This document shows, one piece after another, positions 29,516 through 38,105 of a stretch of DNA of 64,000 nt (the first letter of the stretch is position 1; each line of letters starts with the position of its first letter). Under the pieces are notes generated by a model. It did not search any database. It was not told the DNA's origin and saw only the letters and a program-made list of their open reading frames with translations. The stretch is taken from positions 3,844,001 through 3,908,000 of the forward strand of contig NZ_JACCBP010000001.1 of assembly GCF_013408655.1 (NCBI RefSeq), in the 5' to 3' direction. The position numbers and the translations under genes were made by a program. This stretch comes from Pigmentiphaga litoralis. GTDB lineage: Bacteria; Pseudomonadota; Gammaproteobacteria; Burkholderiales; Burkholderiaceae_B.

Positions 29516-31802
29516 GGACGGCGTCTCCTTCTGCGGCCCGCTTGGCGCGCAGGCCGGCCAGCACTTTTTCGGGTGTGATCGGCAGGTCGGTGATCCGCAC
29601 GCCAATCGCATCGAACACGGCATTGGCGATCGCGGGCGCGCCCGGCAGGATCGCCGTTTCGCTGGCGCCCTTTGCGCCGTACGGCCCGTTCGGGTCGATG
29701 GACTCGACGATGCCGGAACGCAACATGGGCACGGCATCGGCCGTCGGCATGGTGTAGTCGGCAAAGTTGCCGTTCATCAGCCGGCCATTTTCCAGCTGCA
29801 TTTCTTCGTACAGCGCCCAGCCCATGGCCTGCACCGATGCGCCGTTGGTCTGGCCGTGAATCGCAAGCGGGTTCAGCGCCTTGCCGCAGTCGTCGGACAC
29901 GAAGCTGTCGACCACGGTGACGCGGCCCGTCTCGGTGTCGACTTCCACCTCGACCGCCTGCGCCGCGAAGGAATGCGCGGGCGCCACGTTGCCGTGCACG
30001 TCGGCATGCATTTCCGTCTTGGCATCCCACGTCGCGCTGACCTGCAGGCCTTCACCATCGTGGCGCCAGATATGCAACGCCGCGATCTGCGCCAGCGTCG
30101 CCTTCTTTTCGGGCTGCTCGCGAATGCGGATGGCGCCCTCGGCAATCTCAAGCTGATCGGGCGTCGTCTTCAAGGTCGTCGCAGCCAGGGCAAACAGCTT
30201 TTCGCGCGCCGCGCGGGCCGCCAGGATCGCGGCATTGCCTGCCGCGATGGTGACGCGCGATGCCAATGAACCGATCGCATACGGCGACAGATCGGTGTCA
30301 GGCGCAACCACATGCGTGTGCGAAATCGGGATGTTCAATTCATGCGCAACGATCTGGCTCAGCATGGTGTTCGAGCCCTGGCCGATCTCGGCTTCGGCGC
30401 TATGGATCATGACGCGGCCGTCTTCATTGACCTTGAGCATGACGGTGGACCCGTCCCAATTGCCGATCGTGCGGTTGCCACTCACGTGCATGGCCGCCGC
30501 GATGCCGACACCACGGCGCACCGTGCCTGCCGCGCGCGGCGCCGACCGTTTGGCCTGCCACTGGATCGCGTCCATGCACTGGTCCAGGCATTCCTTCAGC
30601 CCTGAACTGCCGATTTTCCAGCCGTGGATCGACACTTCGCCCGCGCGGATCGCGTTGGTCTTGTGCACATCGACCGGGTCCAGGCCCAGCTTGCGTGCCA
30701 TCGTGTCGATGTGGCTGTTCAATGCAAATTGCATCTGCGCGCCGCCAAAGCCGCGAAACGCGCCATGCGGCGGATTGTTCGTGTAGACCAGCGTCGAATG
30801 GGACCGCAGGTTCTGCAACCTGTGCATGTTGTCGCTGCGCATGGCCGACACGTGCATGACCTCGGCCGACAGGCCGCTGTACGCGCCGCACTCGGCAATG
30901 ATCCGCACTTCCTTGCCGACGATCGTCCCGTCGCGGCGCATGCCCAATTTCAGGGTGACCTGTTCGGGCACGCTCGAGCAGCACGCCAGAAAATCTTCCA
31001 GACGGTTGTTCACGACACGCACGGGCTTGCCGGTGCGCAGCGCCAACAGGCCGGCGATCAGATTGTTGGCATCTTCAACCATCTTGCCGCCAAAGCCGCC
31101 ACCCGTCGTCGCCTGGATCACGCGGATCTGCGACACCGGGATCTCCAGCGCCATCGACAGCCGCGCGCGCGCCAGAAAGGCCGACTGCGTGGACGTCCAG
31201 ACCTGCAGGCGGCCATCGGGATCGATGGTGGCCACCGTCGCCATCGGCTCCAGATACCCCGGATACTGCGCGTGGCAACGATAGGTCGCCTCGTGCACCA
31301 GGTCCGCCGAGGCAAAGGCTGCATCGACATCGCCGTGCTCGACCTTGATCTCGTGCGACACATTGTTGCGCCCGTCATGCACGCCGGGCGCATCCTCATC
31401 CAGGCCTTCTTCGGGCGTCAGAACGGCGGGCAATTCTTCGTACTCGACCTGGATCAGATCAAGCGCGTCGCGCGCGATCTCTTCCGTGATCGCGGCCACC
31501 GCGGCCACCTCTTCGCCCGCGAAGCGCACCTTGCCTTCGGCCAGGATGCGGCGTTCCTTGTGATGTACGCCCCACTTGGCGCGGGGCGCATCGGCGCCCG
31601 TCAGCACCGCCTTGACGCCCGGCAGCGCCAGGGCAGCCGAGACGTCGATGCTGACGATACGCGCGTGCGGGTACGGACTGCGCAGGACTTTGCCGTGCAG
31701 CATGCCGGCAATTTTCATGTCGCCCGCATAGACCGCGCGACCCAGTACTTTCGATCGCGCCGTCACTTGCGGGACGGCGGTACCGATCGTGGATACCTTC
31801 AT
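29508..31802 (-). CDS. Molybdenum hydroxylase large subunit (xanthine dehydrogenase/aldehyde oxidase family)
   Basis: Molybdopterin subunit of 764 residues. TTGGGFGGKM near residue 235 and PYGAKGASE near residue 710 (catalytic Glu) mark the Mo site. The loop that in CO dehydrogenase reads AYRCSFR with a copper-binding Cys instead reads GAFRGFGGAQ near residue 345, so this is not a CO dehydrogenase. It would hydroxylate an aromatic or heterocyclic N- or CoA-linked substrate. AAGGAG precedes the ATG. The Bug receptor gene is 32 bases upstream, and modABC lies 4 kb downstream. Confidence 0.93.
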   Translation of the reverse strand: MKVSTIGTAVPQVTARSKVLGRAVYAGDMKIAGMLHGKVLRSPYPHARIVSIDVSAALALPGVKAVLTGADAPRAKWGVHHKERRILAEGKVRFAGEEVAAVAAITEEIARDALDLIQVEYEELPAVLTPEEGLDEDAPGVHDGRNNVSHEIKVEHGDVDAAFASADLVHEATYRCHAQYPGYLEPMATVATIDPDGRLQVWTSTQSAFLARARLSMALEIPVSQIRVIQATTGGGFGGKMVEDANNLIAGLLALRTGKPVRVVNNRLEDFLACCSSVPEQVTLKLGMRRDGTIVGKEVRIIAECGAYSGLSAEVMHVSAMRSDNMHRLQNLRSHSTLVYTNNPPHGAFRGFGGAQMQFALNSHIDTMARKLGLDPVDVHKTNAIRAGEVSIHGWKIGSSGLKECLDQCMDAIQWQAKRSAPRAAGTVRRGVGIAAAMHVSGNRTIGNWDGSTVMLKVNEDGRVMIHSAEAEIGQGSNTMLSQIVAHELNIPISHTHVVAPDTDLSPYAIGSLASRVTIAAGNAAILAARAAREKLFALAATTLKTTPDQLEIAEGAIRIREQPEKKATLAQIAALHIWRHDGEGLQVSATWDAKTEMHADVHGNVAPAHSFAAQAVEVEVDTETGRVTVVDSFVSDDCGKALNPLAIHGQTNGASVQAMGWALYEEMQLENGRLMNGNFADYTMPTADAVPMLRSGIVESIDPNGPYGAKGASETAILPGAPAIANAVFDAIGVRITDLPITPEKVLAGLRAKRAAEGDAVHA

Positions 31803-31834
31803 CCTGGTCTCCTTCTTCTTGTCAGGCAGTGCGC

Positions 31835-32824
31835 TTACTCGGCGGTGATGCCGAGGTCCTTGATGATCTTGCCCATCACTTCATAGTCGGACGCATTGGT
31901 CTTGCCCAATACCGACGGCGCGCCGCCAGCCGGCAGTGCGCCGAACACGGCCAGCTTCGTCACGACTTCCGGCTGCTTCACGATTTCGTTCAGGTGCGCG
32001 TTCAGAACGTTGACAACGTCAACCGGTGTGCCCTTGGGCGCAAAGAAACCGTTCCACGAACCAACGATCACGTCCTTGTAGCCAAGCTCGACCAGCGTCG
32101 GCACGTTGGGCGCCAGCGGCGTGCGCTTGGCATCGCCAATGGCCAGCGGCACCAGGCGGCCGTTGGCCAGGTACTGCGACACGGCGCCGATCGTGACCCA
32201 GGCGGTGTTCACATGGCCTGCGACCACATCGGTCACCGACGGACCCACGCCGCGATACGGCACGTGCTGAATCTTGACGCCGGCGCTGCGATTCAGCCAT
32301 TCGGCAATCACATGCATGGGCGAACCGGCCCCCGGGCTGGCGTACGTTACCGGCTTGCCGCCCTTGGCCGCGGCAATCATTTCCGCGATGGTCTTGAAGC
32401 CGGCGTTCGGGTTGGCCACCAGGATCAGCGGCTGCGTGGCGGTCTGGATGATCGGCTCGAACCCGTTCAGCACGTCATAGCTTGCACTGGGCGCCAGGCG
32501 CAGCACCATCGGCGCGGTGGTGAAAGGGTTTGGCGTGAACAACAAGGTGTAGCCATCGGCCGGCGCGCGGCTGACGAACGAGTTGCCCAGCACGCCACCG
32601 GCGCCGCCCTTGTTCTCGACGACGACCGTCTGTTTCATGCGCTCGCTCAGCTTTTCGGCGAACAGGCGCGCGATGGCGTCGGTGTCGCCGCCCGGGGGAT
32701 ACGACACGATCACGGTGATCGGCTTGACGGGATAGTTCGCGGCGGCGGCATGGGCAGTGCCCAGGCCCAGCGAACACGACAGCGCCATGGCGGCGGCAAG
32801 GATGTGGCGGCGATTCATATTCAT
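31835..32824 (-). CDS. Bug/TctC-family periplasmic receptor (Mo-hydroxylase operon)
   Basis: Tripartite-tricarboxylate receptor of 329 residues. The signal peptide ends near AHA-AAANYPVKPITVI. SYPPGGDTDAIARLFAEKL and ENKGGAGGVLGNSFVSRAPA are the conserved ligand-site loops. No tctA/tctB membrane genes are near, so it is an orphan receptor that may serve uptake through a distant transporter or signalling. The start at 32824 has GGAG seven bases upstream. Its place as first gene of the Mo-hydroxylase operon suggests it binds the substrate of that enzyme. Confidence 0.92.
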   Translation of the reverse strand: MNMNRRHILAAAMALSCSLGLGTAHAAAANYPVKPITVIVSYPPGGDTDAIARLFAEKLSERMKQTVVVENKGGAGGVLGNSFVSRAPADGYTLLFTPNPFTTAPMVLRLAPSASYDVLNGFEPIIQTATQPLILVANPNAGFKTIAEMIAAAKGGKPVTYASPGAGSPMHVIAEWLNRSAGVKIQHVPYRGVGPSVTDVVAGHVNTAWVTIGAVSQYLANGRLVPLAIGDAKRTPLAPNVPTLVELGYKDVIVGSWNGFFAPKGTPVDVVNVLNAHLNEIVKQPEVVTKLAVFGALPAGGAPSVLGKTNASDYEVMGKIIKDLGITAE

Positions 32825-33084
32825 CACGGTGCTCCGAGGGGCGGCGGCGGGGCTTGCTTCGACGCTGCGTTGCAACGGCAAGCCCATGGGGTTCACGAAT
32901 CAGGGTGGGTGGAACGCCGAGATCATGCGCTTTTATTGTTGATGCATCAACAGGAAATTTCCCTTGGCTGACGTGCCGGGGCGTTCGCCGCGGGCGATGC
33001 ACCGTCACGGCGCGCGGCATGCGCCGCCCTATGGAATAATCGCTTGCCGATACGCCCCACGCTGGGGCATCCCACTTGCTCCTC

Positions 33085-33636
33085 ATGCCTGCCAAAAAAC
33101 CGTCGCCGCCCCCCGCACCGCCCACCGAACCCGCCCCGGCCGCCGACCATCCCTGGGTCGATCTGGGCGAAGACGGCGCCGGCCTGACCGTCGATAACTT
33201 CATCACCACGCTGGTCGTCCGCACCGCCAACGCGCTGCGCCGCACGGTCACCCTGCCCTACGCCGAAAGCTTCGATCTGACGATGGCCGAATGGCGGATG
33301 CTCTCGGTCCTGGCCGAAGCCGGGTCGCTGCCATTCTCCGAAATGGTGCGTCTGTCGGCCACCGACAAATCGCTGGTCAGCCGCACCCTGCGCCTGTTGG
33401 AAACGCGCAACCTCGTCGCGCTCGAAGCCGTCAACGGATCCTACCGGCAAGGCCTGGAATGCCGCATGACCGAAGCCGGCGCCGACCTGTACCGCAAGTC
33501 GATGCCCATCGCGCAGAAGGCGCAGGCCGACATGATCCGTGTACTGACGAACAACGAACGCAAGGTGCTGTACCGGACGCTGCAGAAGCTGCGCCACGCC
33601 TGCGGCGACGACGAACTCGACTCCCCCGAGAAATAG
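33085..33636 (+). CDS. MarR-family transcriptional regulator
   Basis: A 183-residue regulator with a proline-rich N-terminal tail (residues 1-25), then a MarR winged helix: ESFDLTMAEWRMLSVLAEAG, FSEMVRLSATDKSLVSRTLR and AVNGSYRQGLECRMTEAGAD as the wing. It is divergent from the Bug–Mo-hydroxylase operon across 260 bases and directly upstream of a TSUP permease gene (gap five bases), so it probably regulates both. An effector is likely aromatic, as for many MarR proteins. Confidence 0.88.
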   Translation: MPAKKPSPPPAPPTEPAPAADHPWVDLGEDGAGLTVDNFITTLVVRTANALRRTVTLPYAESFDLTMAEWRMLSVLAEAGSLPFSEMVRLSATDKSLVSRTLRLLETRNLVALEAVNGSYRQGLECRMTEAGADLYRKSMPIAQKAQADMIRVLTNNERKVLYRTLQKLRHACGDDELDSPEK

Positions 33637-33641
33637 ACCGC

Positions 33642-34394
33642 ATGGACATGCCGCTCGCAGTCATCATAGGAGGCGCCATCGTGGCGGGCTTCGTGCAGGG
33701 ACTGTCGGGCTTCGGCTTCGGCATGACCGCCATGGCCATCTGGGCCTGGGTGCTCGACCCGCAACTGGCGGCGGTGCTCTCGGTGTTTGGCGCGCTGACC
33801 GGCCAGGTGATTGCCGCCGCGACCGTGCGGCGCGGCTTCGACATGAAGCGCCTGCTGCCCTTCATCATCGGCGGCCTGGTCGGCATTCCTATCGGCGTCA
33901 CCTTATTGCCCATGCTGGACCCCGTCATCTTCAAGGTCTTCCTGGGCGCGTTCCTGGTCACCTGGTGCCCCGTCATGCTGCTGATCGGCCAGATCCCCCA
34001 CATCCGCCGCGGCGGCCGCATCGCCGACGGCGTGTCGGGCGCGCTGGGCGGCATCATGGGTGGCATCGGCGGCTTCACGGGCGTGATCCCGACGCTGTGG
34101 TGCACCTTGCGCGGCTACGACCGCGACACGCAGCGCAGCATCATCCAGAACTTCAACCTGTCGATGCTGGCGGTGACGATGGCCACCTATCTGGCCAGCG
34201 GCATCGTCACGCGCGACATGTGGCCCATGTTCGCAATCGTCGCGCCGGCCATGCTGATTCCATCATTGCTCGGGTCGCGGCTGTACATCGGCATCAGCGA
34301 CGTCGCGTTCAAGCGGGTGGTGCTGGGTTTGCTGACCGCGTCGGGCGTGGCATTGCTGGCGTCGGCATTGCCGCAATTGCTCGCGCGGGGATAA
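33642..34394 (+). CDS. TSUP-family (TauE/SafE-like) permease
   Basis: Inner-membrane permease of 250 residues. VAGFVQGLSGFGFGMTAMAI and VSGALGGIMGGIGGFTGVIP are the repeated TSUP motifs. It starts five bases after the MarR gene, so both are likely one transcript. The nearby Mo-hydroxylase operon suggests a role in moving an organic acid or sulfur compound, but nothing shows which. Confidence 0.88.
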   Translation: MDMPLAVIIGGAIVAGFVQGLSGFGFGMTAMAIWAWVLDPQLAAVLSVFGALTGQVIAAATVRRGFDMKRLLPFIIGGLVGIPIGVTLLPMLDPVIFKVFLGAFLVTWCPVMLLIGQIPHIRRGGRIADGVSGALGGIMGGIGGFTGVIPTLWCTLRGYDRDTQRSIIQNFNLSMLAVTMATYLASGIVTRDMWPMFAIVAPAMLIPSLLGSRLYIGISDVAFKRVVLGLLTASGVALLASALPQLLARG

Positions 34395-34430
34395 GGCAGC
34401 AGGAATGGGGCCGGGGGAAACTGCCAGAGT

Positions 34431-34946
34431 TCAATGCTCGCCGTGTTCCTCGGTCGAAGAATGATGACCCTGCTTTTCGACCACGTTGGCAGTGAACCGC
34501 ACGGATTGCTTGGCGCCGGTTCGGGCATTCTCGACGATGGCGATCATGGGTACGGTATCGCCGCCGTGCAGGTGCCCGCCTATCTGCTTCAACTGCATGA
34601 AATGCGATCCGGGCCCCATCTTGAACGTGACCGGTGACCCCGCAGGCAGGGCAACGGCATCGACAGGATCCATGCGCACGACACTGTCGTTGCGGGTCAT
34701 GAGCAGCATCGACACGCTCTTGGCCTGGGCCGTCCTGATGCCGATCAGTTTCATATCCTGATCGGCTTGCACGGTCATGAACCCCAGGGTGGTCGAATGA
34801 CCATGCGGCGGCGAGCGCAGCCAGGCATTCGTGATGTCGACCTTGCCTGCGGTGTCGGCCCAGCAAAGCGCGGGTAGCAAAAGAAAACATCCAGCCAGGC
34901 CAAGCGTGAAACGTCCGGGGCGCAAGCGGTTGAATGATAGGGTCAT
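34431..34946 (-). CDS. PCu(A)C-type periplasmic copper-binding protein
   Basis: Secreted protein of 171 residues, with signal peptide ending LCWA-DTAGKVDI near residue 31. The PCu(A)C (DUF461) fold is indicated by VDITNAWLRSPPHG and FKMGPGSHFMQLKQI, with the HxM pair (HFM) kept. The first conserved His-x-Met of the family (usually HxMxx) reads SVSMLLM, so one copper ligand is replaced. The tail KQGHHSSTEEHGEH adds His residues that may bind metal. It stands alone between the TSUP and M28 genes. Confidence 0.82.
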   Translation of the reverse strand: MTLSFNRLRPGRFTLGLAGCFLLLPALCWADTAGKVDITNAWLRSPPHGHSTTLGFMTVQADQDMKLIGIRTAQAKSVSMLLMTRNDSVVRMDPVDAVALPAGSPVTFKMGPGSHFMQLKQIGGHLHGGDTVPMIAIVENARTGAKQSVRFTANVVEKQGHHSSTEEHGEH

Positions 34947-35011
34947 TGTGGTCTCCGAATAGCGGACCGCCCCGGTTCAGGGGCGGCCCGCGGGTCAGGC
35001 AAGCAAGGCGC

Positions 35012-36919
35012 TTACACAGGAGGCAGGTTGGCTCCCGCCTTGGACAGCGCGATCACCCGGTCGATGTTCGCAAGCGGATTGACGGCATCCGCGGCGACCA
35101 CCTGGGTCTGCAGCTTCGTGCGCAGCGTTGGCAGTTGCAGCGAGGCATTGGCGTAATCGCCTTTGCGGACCAGCGCGAAGATCGTGTCGAACTGGGCCAG
35201 CATCTCGGTGCGTGCACCGTCGGCGGCCACCCCAGTCTGGAAGTTCGCCGCGGTCAGCGCTGCAATATTGGCACGTACGATGCCCCAGTCCGGCGCGTAC
35301 TTGGTCAAGTCTTCGGTCGACAGGGTCTGCAACAGGCGCAGCGAAGTGCGCACGTTGGTCCGGAAGTACTCGGGGTCGACGCGCACACCCACTGATGGAA
35401 AGTAGGCCTGGTAGCCGGCGCTGGGCCAGTCGCCCGTCACATGGAACGCAGGCACGCGGCCATGCTCAACGAACGCGGACATGAAGTTCGGACCGTACCA
35501 GAAGCCCTGGCTTTGACCGTTCACACCGGGTTTGTTGTAGACGTTGTTCAGACCGATGGCAGGCGGTGCCGCAACGTTGGCGCGCTGTTGCTTGACCTCT
35601 TTCACGATGTTGATCGCGGTTTCGGTCGCCAGTGGGTTGGGGAAGGTATAGACGCTGGTGTGGGCAGGCCAGCCCGTTCCCTTGTAGTCGTCGCCAATTT
35701 CATGGAATTGCACGCCGCCGAAGTGCTCCATGGCAAGGCCGCCCACGAGGCCGTTCTTGGCTTCCGGAAAGTCTTCCATGTAGTCGAACGGATACGCCGC
35801 TTCGGCACCTGCCACGAAGTGACGGTTGTCCAGATAGACCATGATGGTACGGGGGCGCTGCGCCTGCGGAATCTTCGCGTAGTAATGCAGGACGCCCAGG
35901 ATGCCAAGCGAACCGTTGTCTTCAACGTTGCTCTGGCCTTCGGTATGCGTGACCATCAACAGCTTCTGGTCTTGGGGCTTGCCGTAGTTCTTGCCGGGCA
36001 GGTACGCAACGATCTGCGCTGGTCGGGTGTCCTTGATCGTCGAATTGAGCGTCACGGTTGCAGTCTTGCCGGCGGCGGCGTCCGCCAGGACCTTCTGCCC
36101 CGCGTTGCGATCCAGCAGGACGCCGGGGCAGTTGTAGTGGCGCGGCGTGCCGTGCTGGCGGGCGCCTTGTGCAGCCAGCGGCGACATGTCGAGTACCCAG
36201 ATGGCGGCAAGGCCTCCCGCCGCCTGGCAGACATTGATGCCGTAGGTCGTTGCCGTGCTCAACTGGGTACGGTTACGGAAGTCGGCATCGTTGGTCAGCG
36301 GCATGATCTGATTGACTGCCGCGAAGGTCTCCGGATTGCTCCGGTATTCGTAGTCGGAAAGGGCGTTGGCAGAGCTTGCCACGGTCTGCGTGGCGTACGC
36401 CGGGTGCTTGATCACAACGATCTTGCCCTTCATCTGCGCAGGGGTTGGGCGCTGGGCGGCGGGCAGCGTCGGATCATAGATGATCATCTCGCCGGTCACG
36501 CCGGCAGCGCCCGTATTGCCCGAGTTGGTCGCGTACGACGCCACATCGACTTTCGTGCCGTTCGACGTCAGTCCCCAGCCAGACTTGTCTGGCCATTCGG
36601 TGGTTTCCCAGAATGCGTACGGGAAGGTGTAGCGGGTGAAGTCCACCAGCCCCAGTCCCCGCATCTTCGTTTCAAGGAAGGCGATGTAGGCGTCGTACTT
36701 GGCCGAACCCGCATAGGCCGGACCATAGTTGTCTTTGGTGACCAGCCAATCCTTGGCTTCGGCCGACGACACCATCAGGGTCTCGTCGATGTAGCTCAGC
36801 GGGCTCTTCGCCGCGCCATCGGACGGTGTTCCCGCAGCGTTGTCTGAGCCGCCGTCACTGCCCCCACAAGCGGTCAATCCTGCGCAAGCCAGCAGCATCG
36901 CGGACAAGGTTTTGTTCAT
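35012..36919 (-). CDS. M28-like peptidase lipoprotein with PA domain
   Basis: Exported lipoprotein of 635 residues, signal MNKTLSAMLLACAGLTAC with lipobox LTAC. A PA-type insert is near residues 170-290 (QMKGKIVVIKHPAYATQT). The M28-like catalytic half begins around VTHTEGQSNVEDNGSLGILG, where HxE and EDN replace the usual HxD and DN spacing, and GLAMEHFGG may supply a later ligand. Catalysis is therefore likely but not certain. It may hydrolyse peptides or act on amide-linked substrates at the cell surface. A long C-terminal part (residues 530-635) has no clear match. Confidence 0.72.
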   Translation of the reverse strand: MNKTLSAMLLACAGLTACGGSDGGSDNAAGTPSDGAAKSPLSYIDETLMVSSAEAKDWLVTKDNYGPAYAGSAKYDAYIAFLETKMRGLGLVDFTRYTFPYAFWETTEWPDKSGWGLTSNGTKVDVASYATNSGNTGAAGVTGEMIIYDPTLPAAQRPTPAQMKGKIVVIKHPAYATQTVASSANALSDYEYRSNPETFAAVNQIMPLTNDADFRNRTQLSTATTYGINVCQAAGGLAAIWVLDMSPLAAQGARQHGTPRHYNCPGVLLDRNAGQKVLADAAAGKTATVTLNSTIKDTRPAQIVAYLPGKNYGKPQDQKLLMVTHTEGQSNVEDNGSLGILGVLHYYAKIPQAQRPRTIMVYLDNRHFVAGAEAAYPFDYMEDFPEAKNGLVGGLAMEHFGGVQFHEIGDDYKGTGWPAHTSVYTFPNPLATETAINIVKEVKQQRANVAAPPAIGLNNVYNKPGVNGQSQGFWYGPNFMSAFVEHGRVPAFHVTGDWPSAGYQAYFPSVGVRVDPEYFRTNVRTSLRLLQTLSTEDLTKYAPDWGIVRANIAALTAANFQTGVAADGARTEMLAQFDTIFALVRKGDYANASLQLPTLRTKLQTQVVAADAVNPLANIDRVIALSKAGANLPPV

Positions 36920-37009
36920 GCTTAGTCTCCCTCTGTTTTGGTATGGACTGCTGTCGGTCAAGCGTTCGAGACGCAAGAGATACCGCCGACCCGGCCCCTT
37001 GAACGATCG

Positions 37010-37354
37010 TTAGTTGGCATAGTCCTCGCTCGCAAGCGGGGCCCGCGCGGTCTTTCCGGAAGTGGCTCGCCGCGCGATCACATCTTCGGCAAAGACTTCT
37101 CTGGCGGCCCGGGTACTCCCGGTCGGGCGCAGGGGCGCGTCTGGCGTGCGTGCTTGCGACGATGGCGCGGCAGGCGCGTCCGGATAGCGGGTAGCGCCTG
37201 GCGATGCGGCGGTGGAAAAGGAGGAAACGGGGGTTTGCGTGTCCAGCGCGCCGTCAGCCAGCGCCGCATCGGCATGGTCCGACCAGAAGCCCAAGGTCCA
37301 CGTGACCAGGCCGGCCAGCAGCAGCACCGCTGTCAGTGATACGAACTTCGTCAT
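37010..37354 (-). CDS. Small exported or membrane-anchored hypothetical protein (114 aa)
   Basis: I do not recognise it. MTKFVSLTAVLLLAGLVTWT is a signal anchor or signal peptide, followed by a Pro/Ala/Ser/Thr-rich region and the end RAPLASEDYAN. It is upstream of the M28-like gene on the same strand with 90 bases between. I start it at the ATG at 37354, which begins the hydrophobic segment; a longer frame adds 27 polar residues. Confidence 0.6.
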   Translation of the reverse strand: MTKFVSLTAVLLLAGLVTWTLGFWSDHADAALADGALDTQTPVSSFSTAASPGATRYPDAPAAPSSQARTPDAPLRPTGSTRAAREVFAEDVIARRATSGKTARAPLASEDYAN

Positions 37355-37478
37355 GCGCCTGCGCTCCTCGCAATGTCTTTCCCCAGGGGATGGACTGTAG
37401 GAGCAGGCCGCAGGCTGAACAACTGTTGCGATCAACAGTAGGGTTTACCTGCGGCCTTGAAGCGGCGGCGTTTTCTTC

Positions 37479-38105
37479 TTATCGCGGAGCGGGATACAGG
37501 CCGCGTTTGTGCGCCAGTTCAACGGCGGACGACACGCCCATTTTCAGGAAAATGTTTGCGCGGTGGAATTCGACGGTTCGGGTGGTGATGCCAAGATGGT
37601 CGGCAATGACCTTGTTGTAGTGGCCAAGCAGCAGTTCCTCCATGACTTCCCGCTCGCGCTGACTGAGTTGCAGGAAGGCGCGATTGAACCGTATCGCTTC
37701 AGAATCCCGGTCGGCTGCAAGCGCCCCTTGCGTCATGGCCGCTTCGACGCGGTCCACAAGGTTATTGTTCTGAAAAGGTTTTTCCAGAAAGTCCCAGGCA
37801 CCCGCTTTGACCGCGGTGACCGCCAGGCTCACATCTGCGTGGCCAGTCAGGAACAGGATAGGCCACGGACACGAAAGCTCTTTCAGCTTGTCGAAGGTTG
37901 CCAGGCCGGACAAGGGCTCCATGCGGATGTCCATCACGGCCACGGCAAGAGGCCACGCCTGCAGGGACTTCGCATACTCCAGGAAGGATTCCCCGTCGGC
38001 CCATGTCGTCGTCGAGTGACCCCGGGAATCGAACAGCCAGGCCAGGGCATCGCGCGTGTCGACATCATCATCGATGATGTGGATCGTCGAGACAGGATCA
38101 TTCAT
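37479..38105 (-). CDS. Response regulator, FixJ/NarL type
   Basis: A 208-residue two-domain regulator. The receiver (residues 1-125) has the acidic pocket IIDDDVD, phosphoacceptor Asp59 in VMDIRM and Lys in FLEKPFQ. The C-terminal LuxR-type helix-turn-helix is QLSQREREVMEELLLGHYNK, then TTRTVEFHRANIF. The gene overlaps the sensor kinase end by eight bases. The set kinase–regulator with an adjacent TRAP receptor matches DctSR-like systems. Confidence 0.92.
   Translation of the reverse strand: MNDPVSTIHIIDDDVDTRDALAWLFDSRGHSTTTWADGESFLEYAKSLQAWPLAVAVMDIRMEPLSGLATFDKLKELSCPWPILFLTGHADVSLAVTAVKAGAWDFLEKPFQNNNLVDRVEAAMTQGALAADRDSEAIRFNRAFLQLSQREREVMEELLLGHYNKVIADHLGITTRTVEFHRANIFLKMGVSSAVELAHKRGLYPAPR

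Noticed and set aside
27263..31802. CO dehydrogenase (form I) as annotation for the coxGSML-like genes
   Set aside because: The active-site AYRCSFR loop is absent from the large subunit, and maturation genes of CODH are missing.
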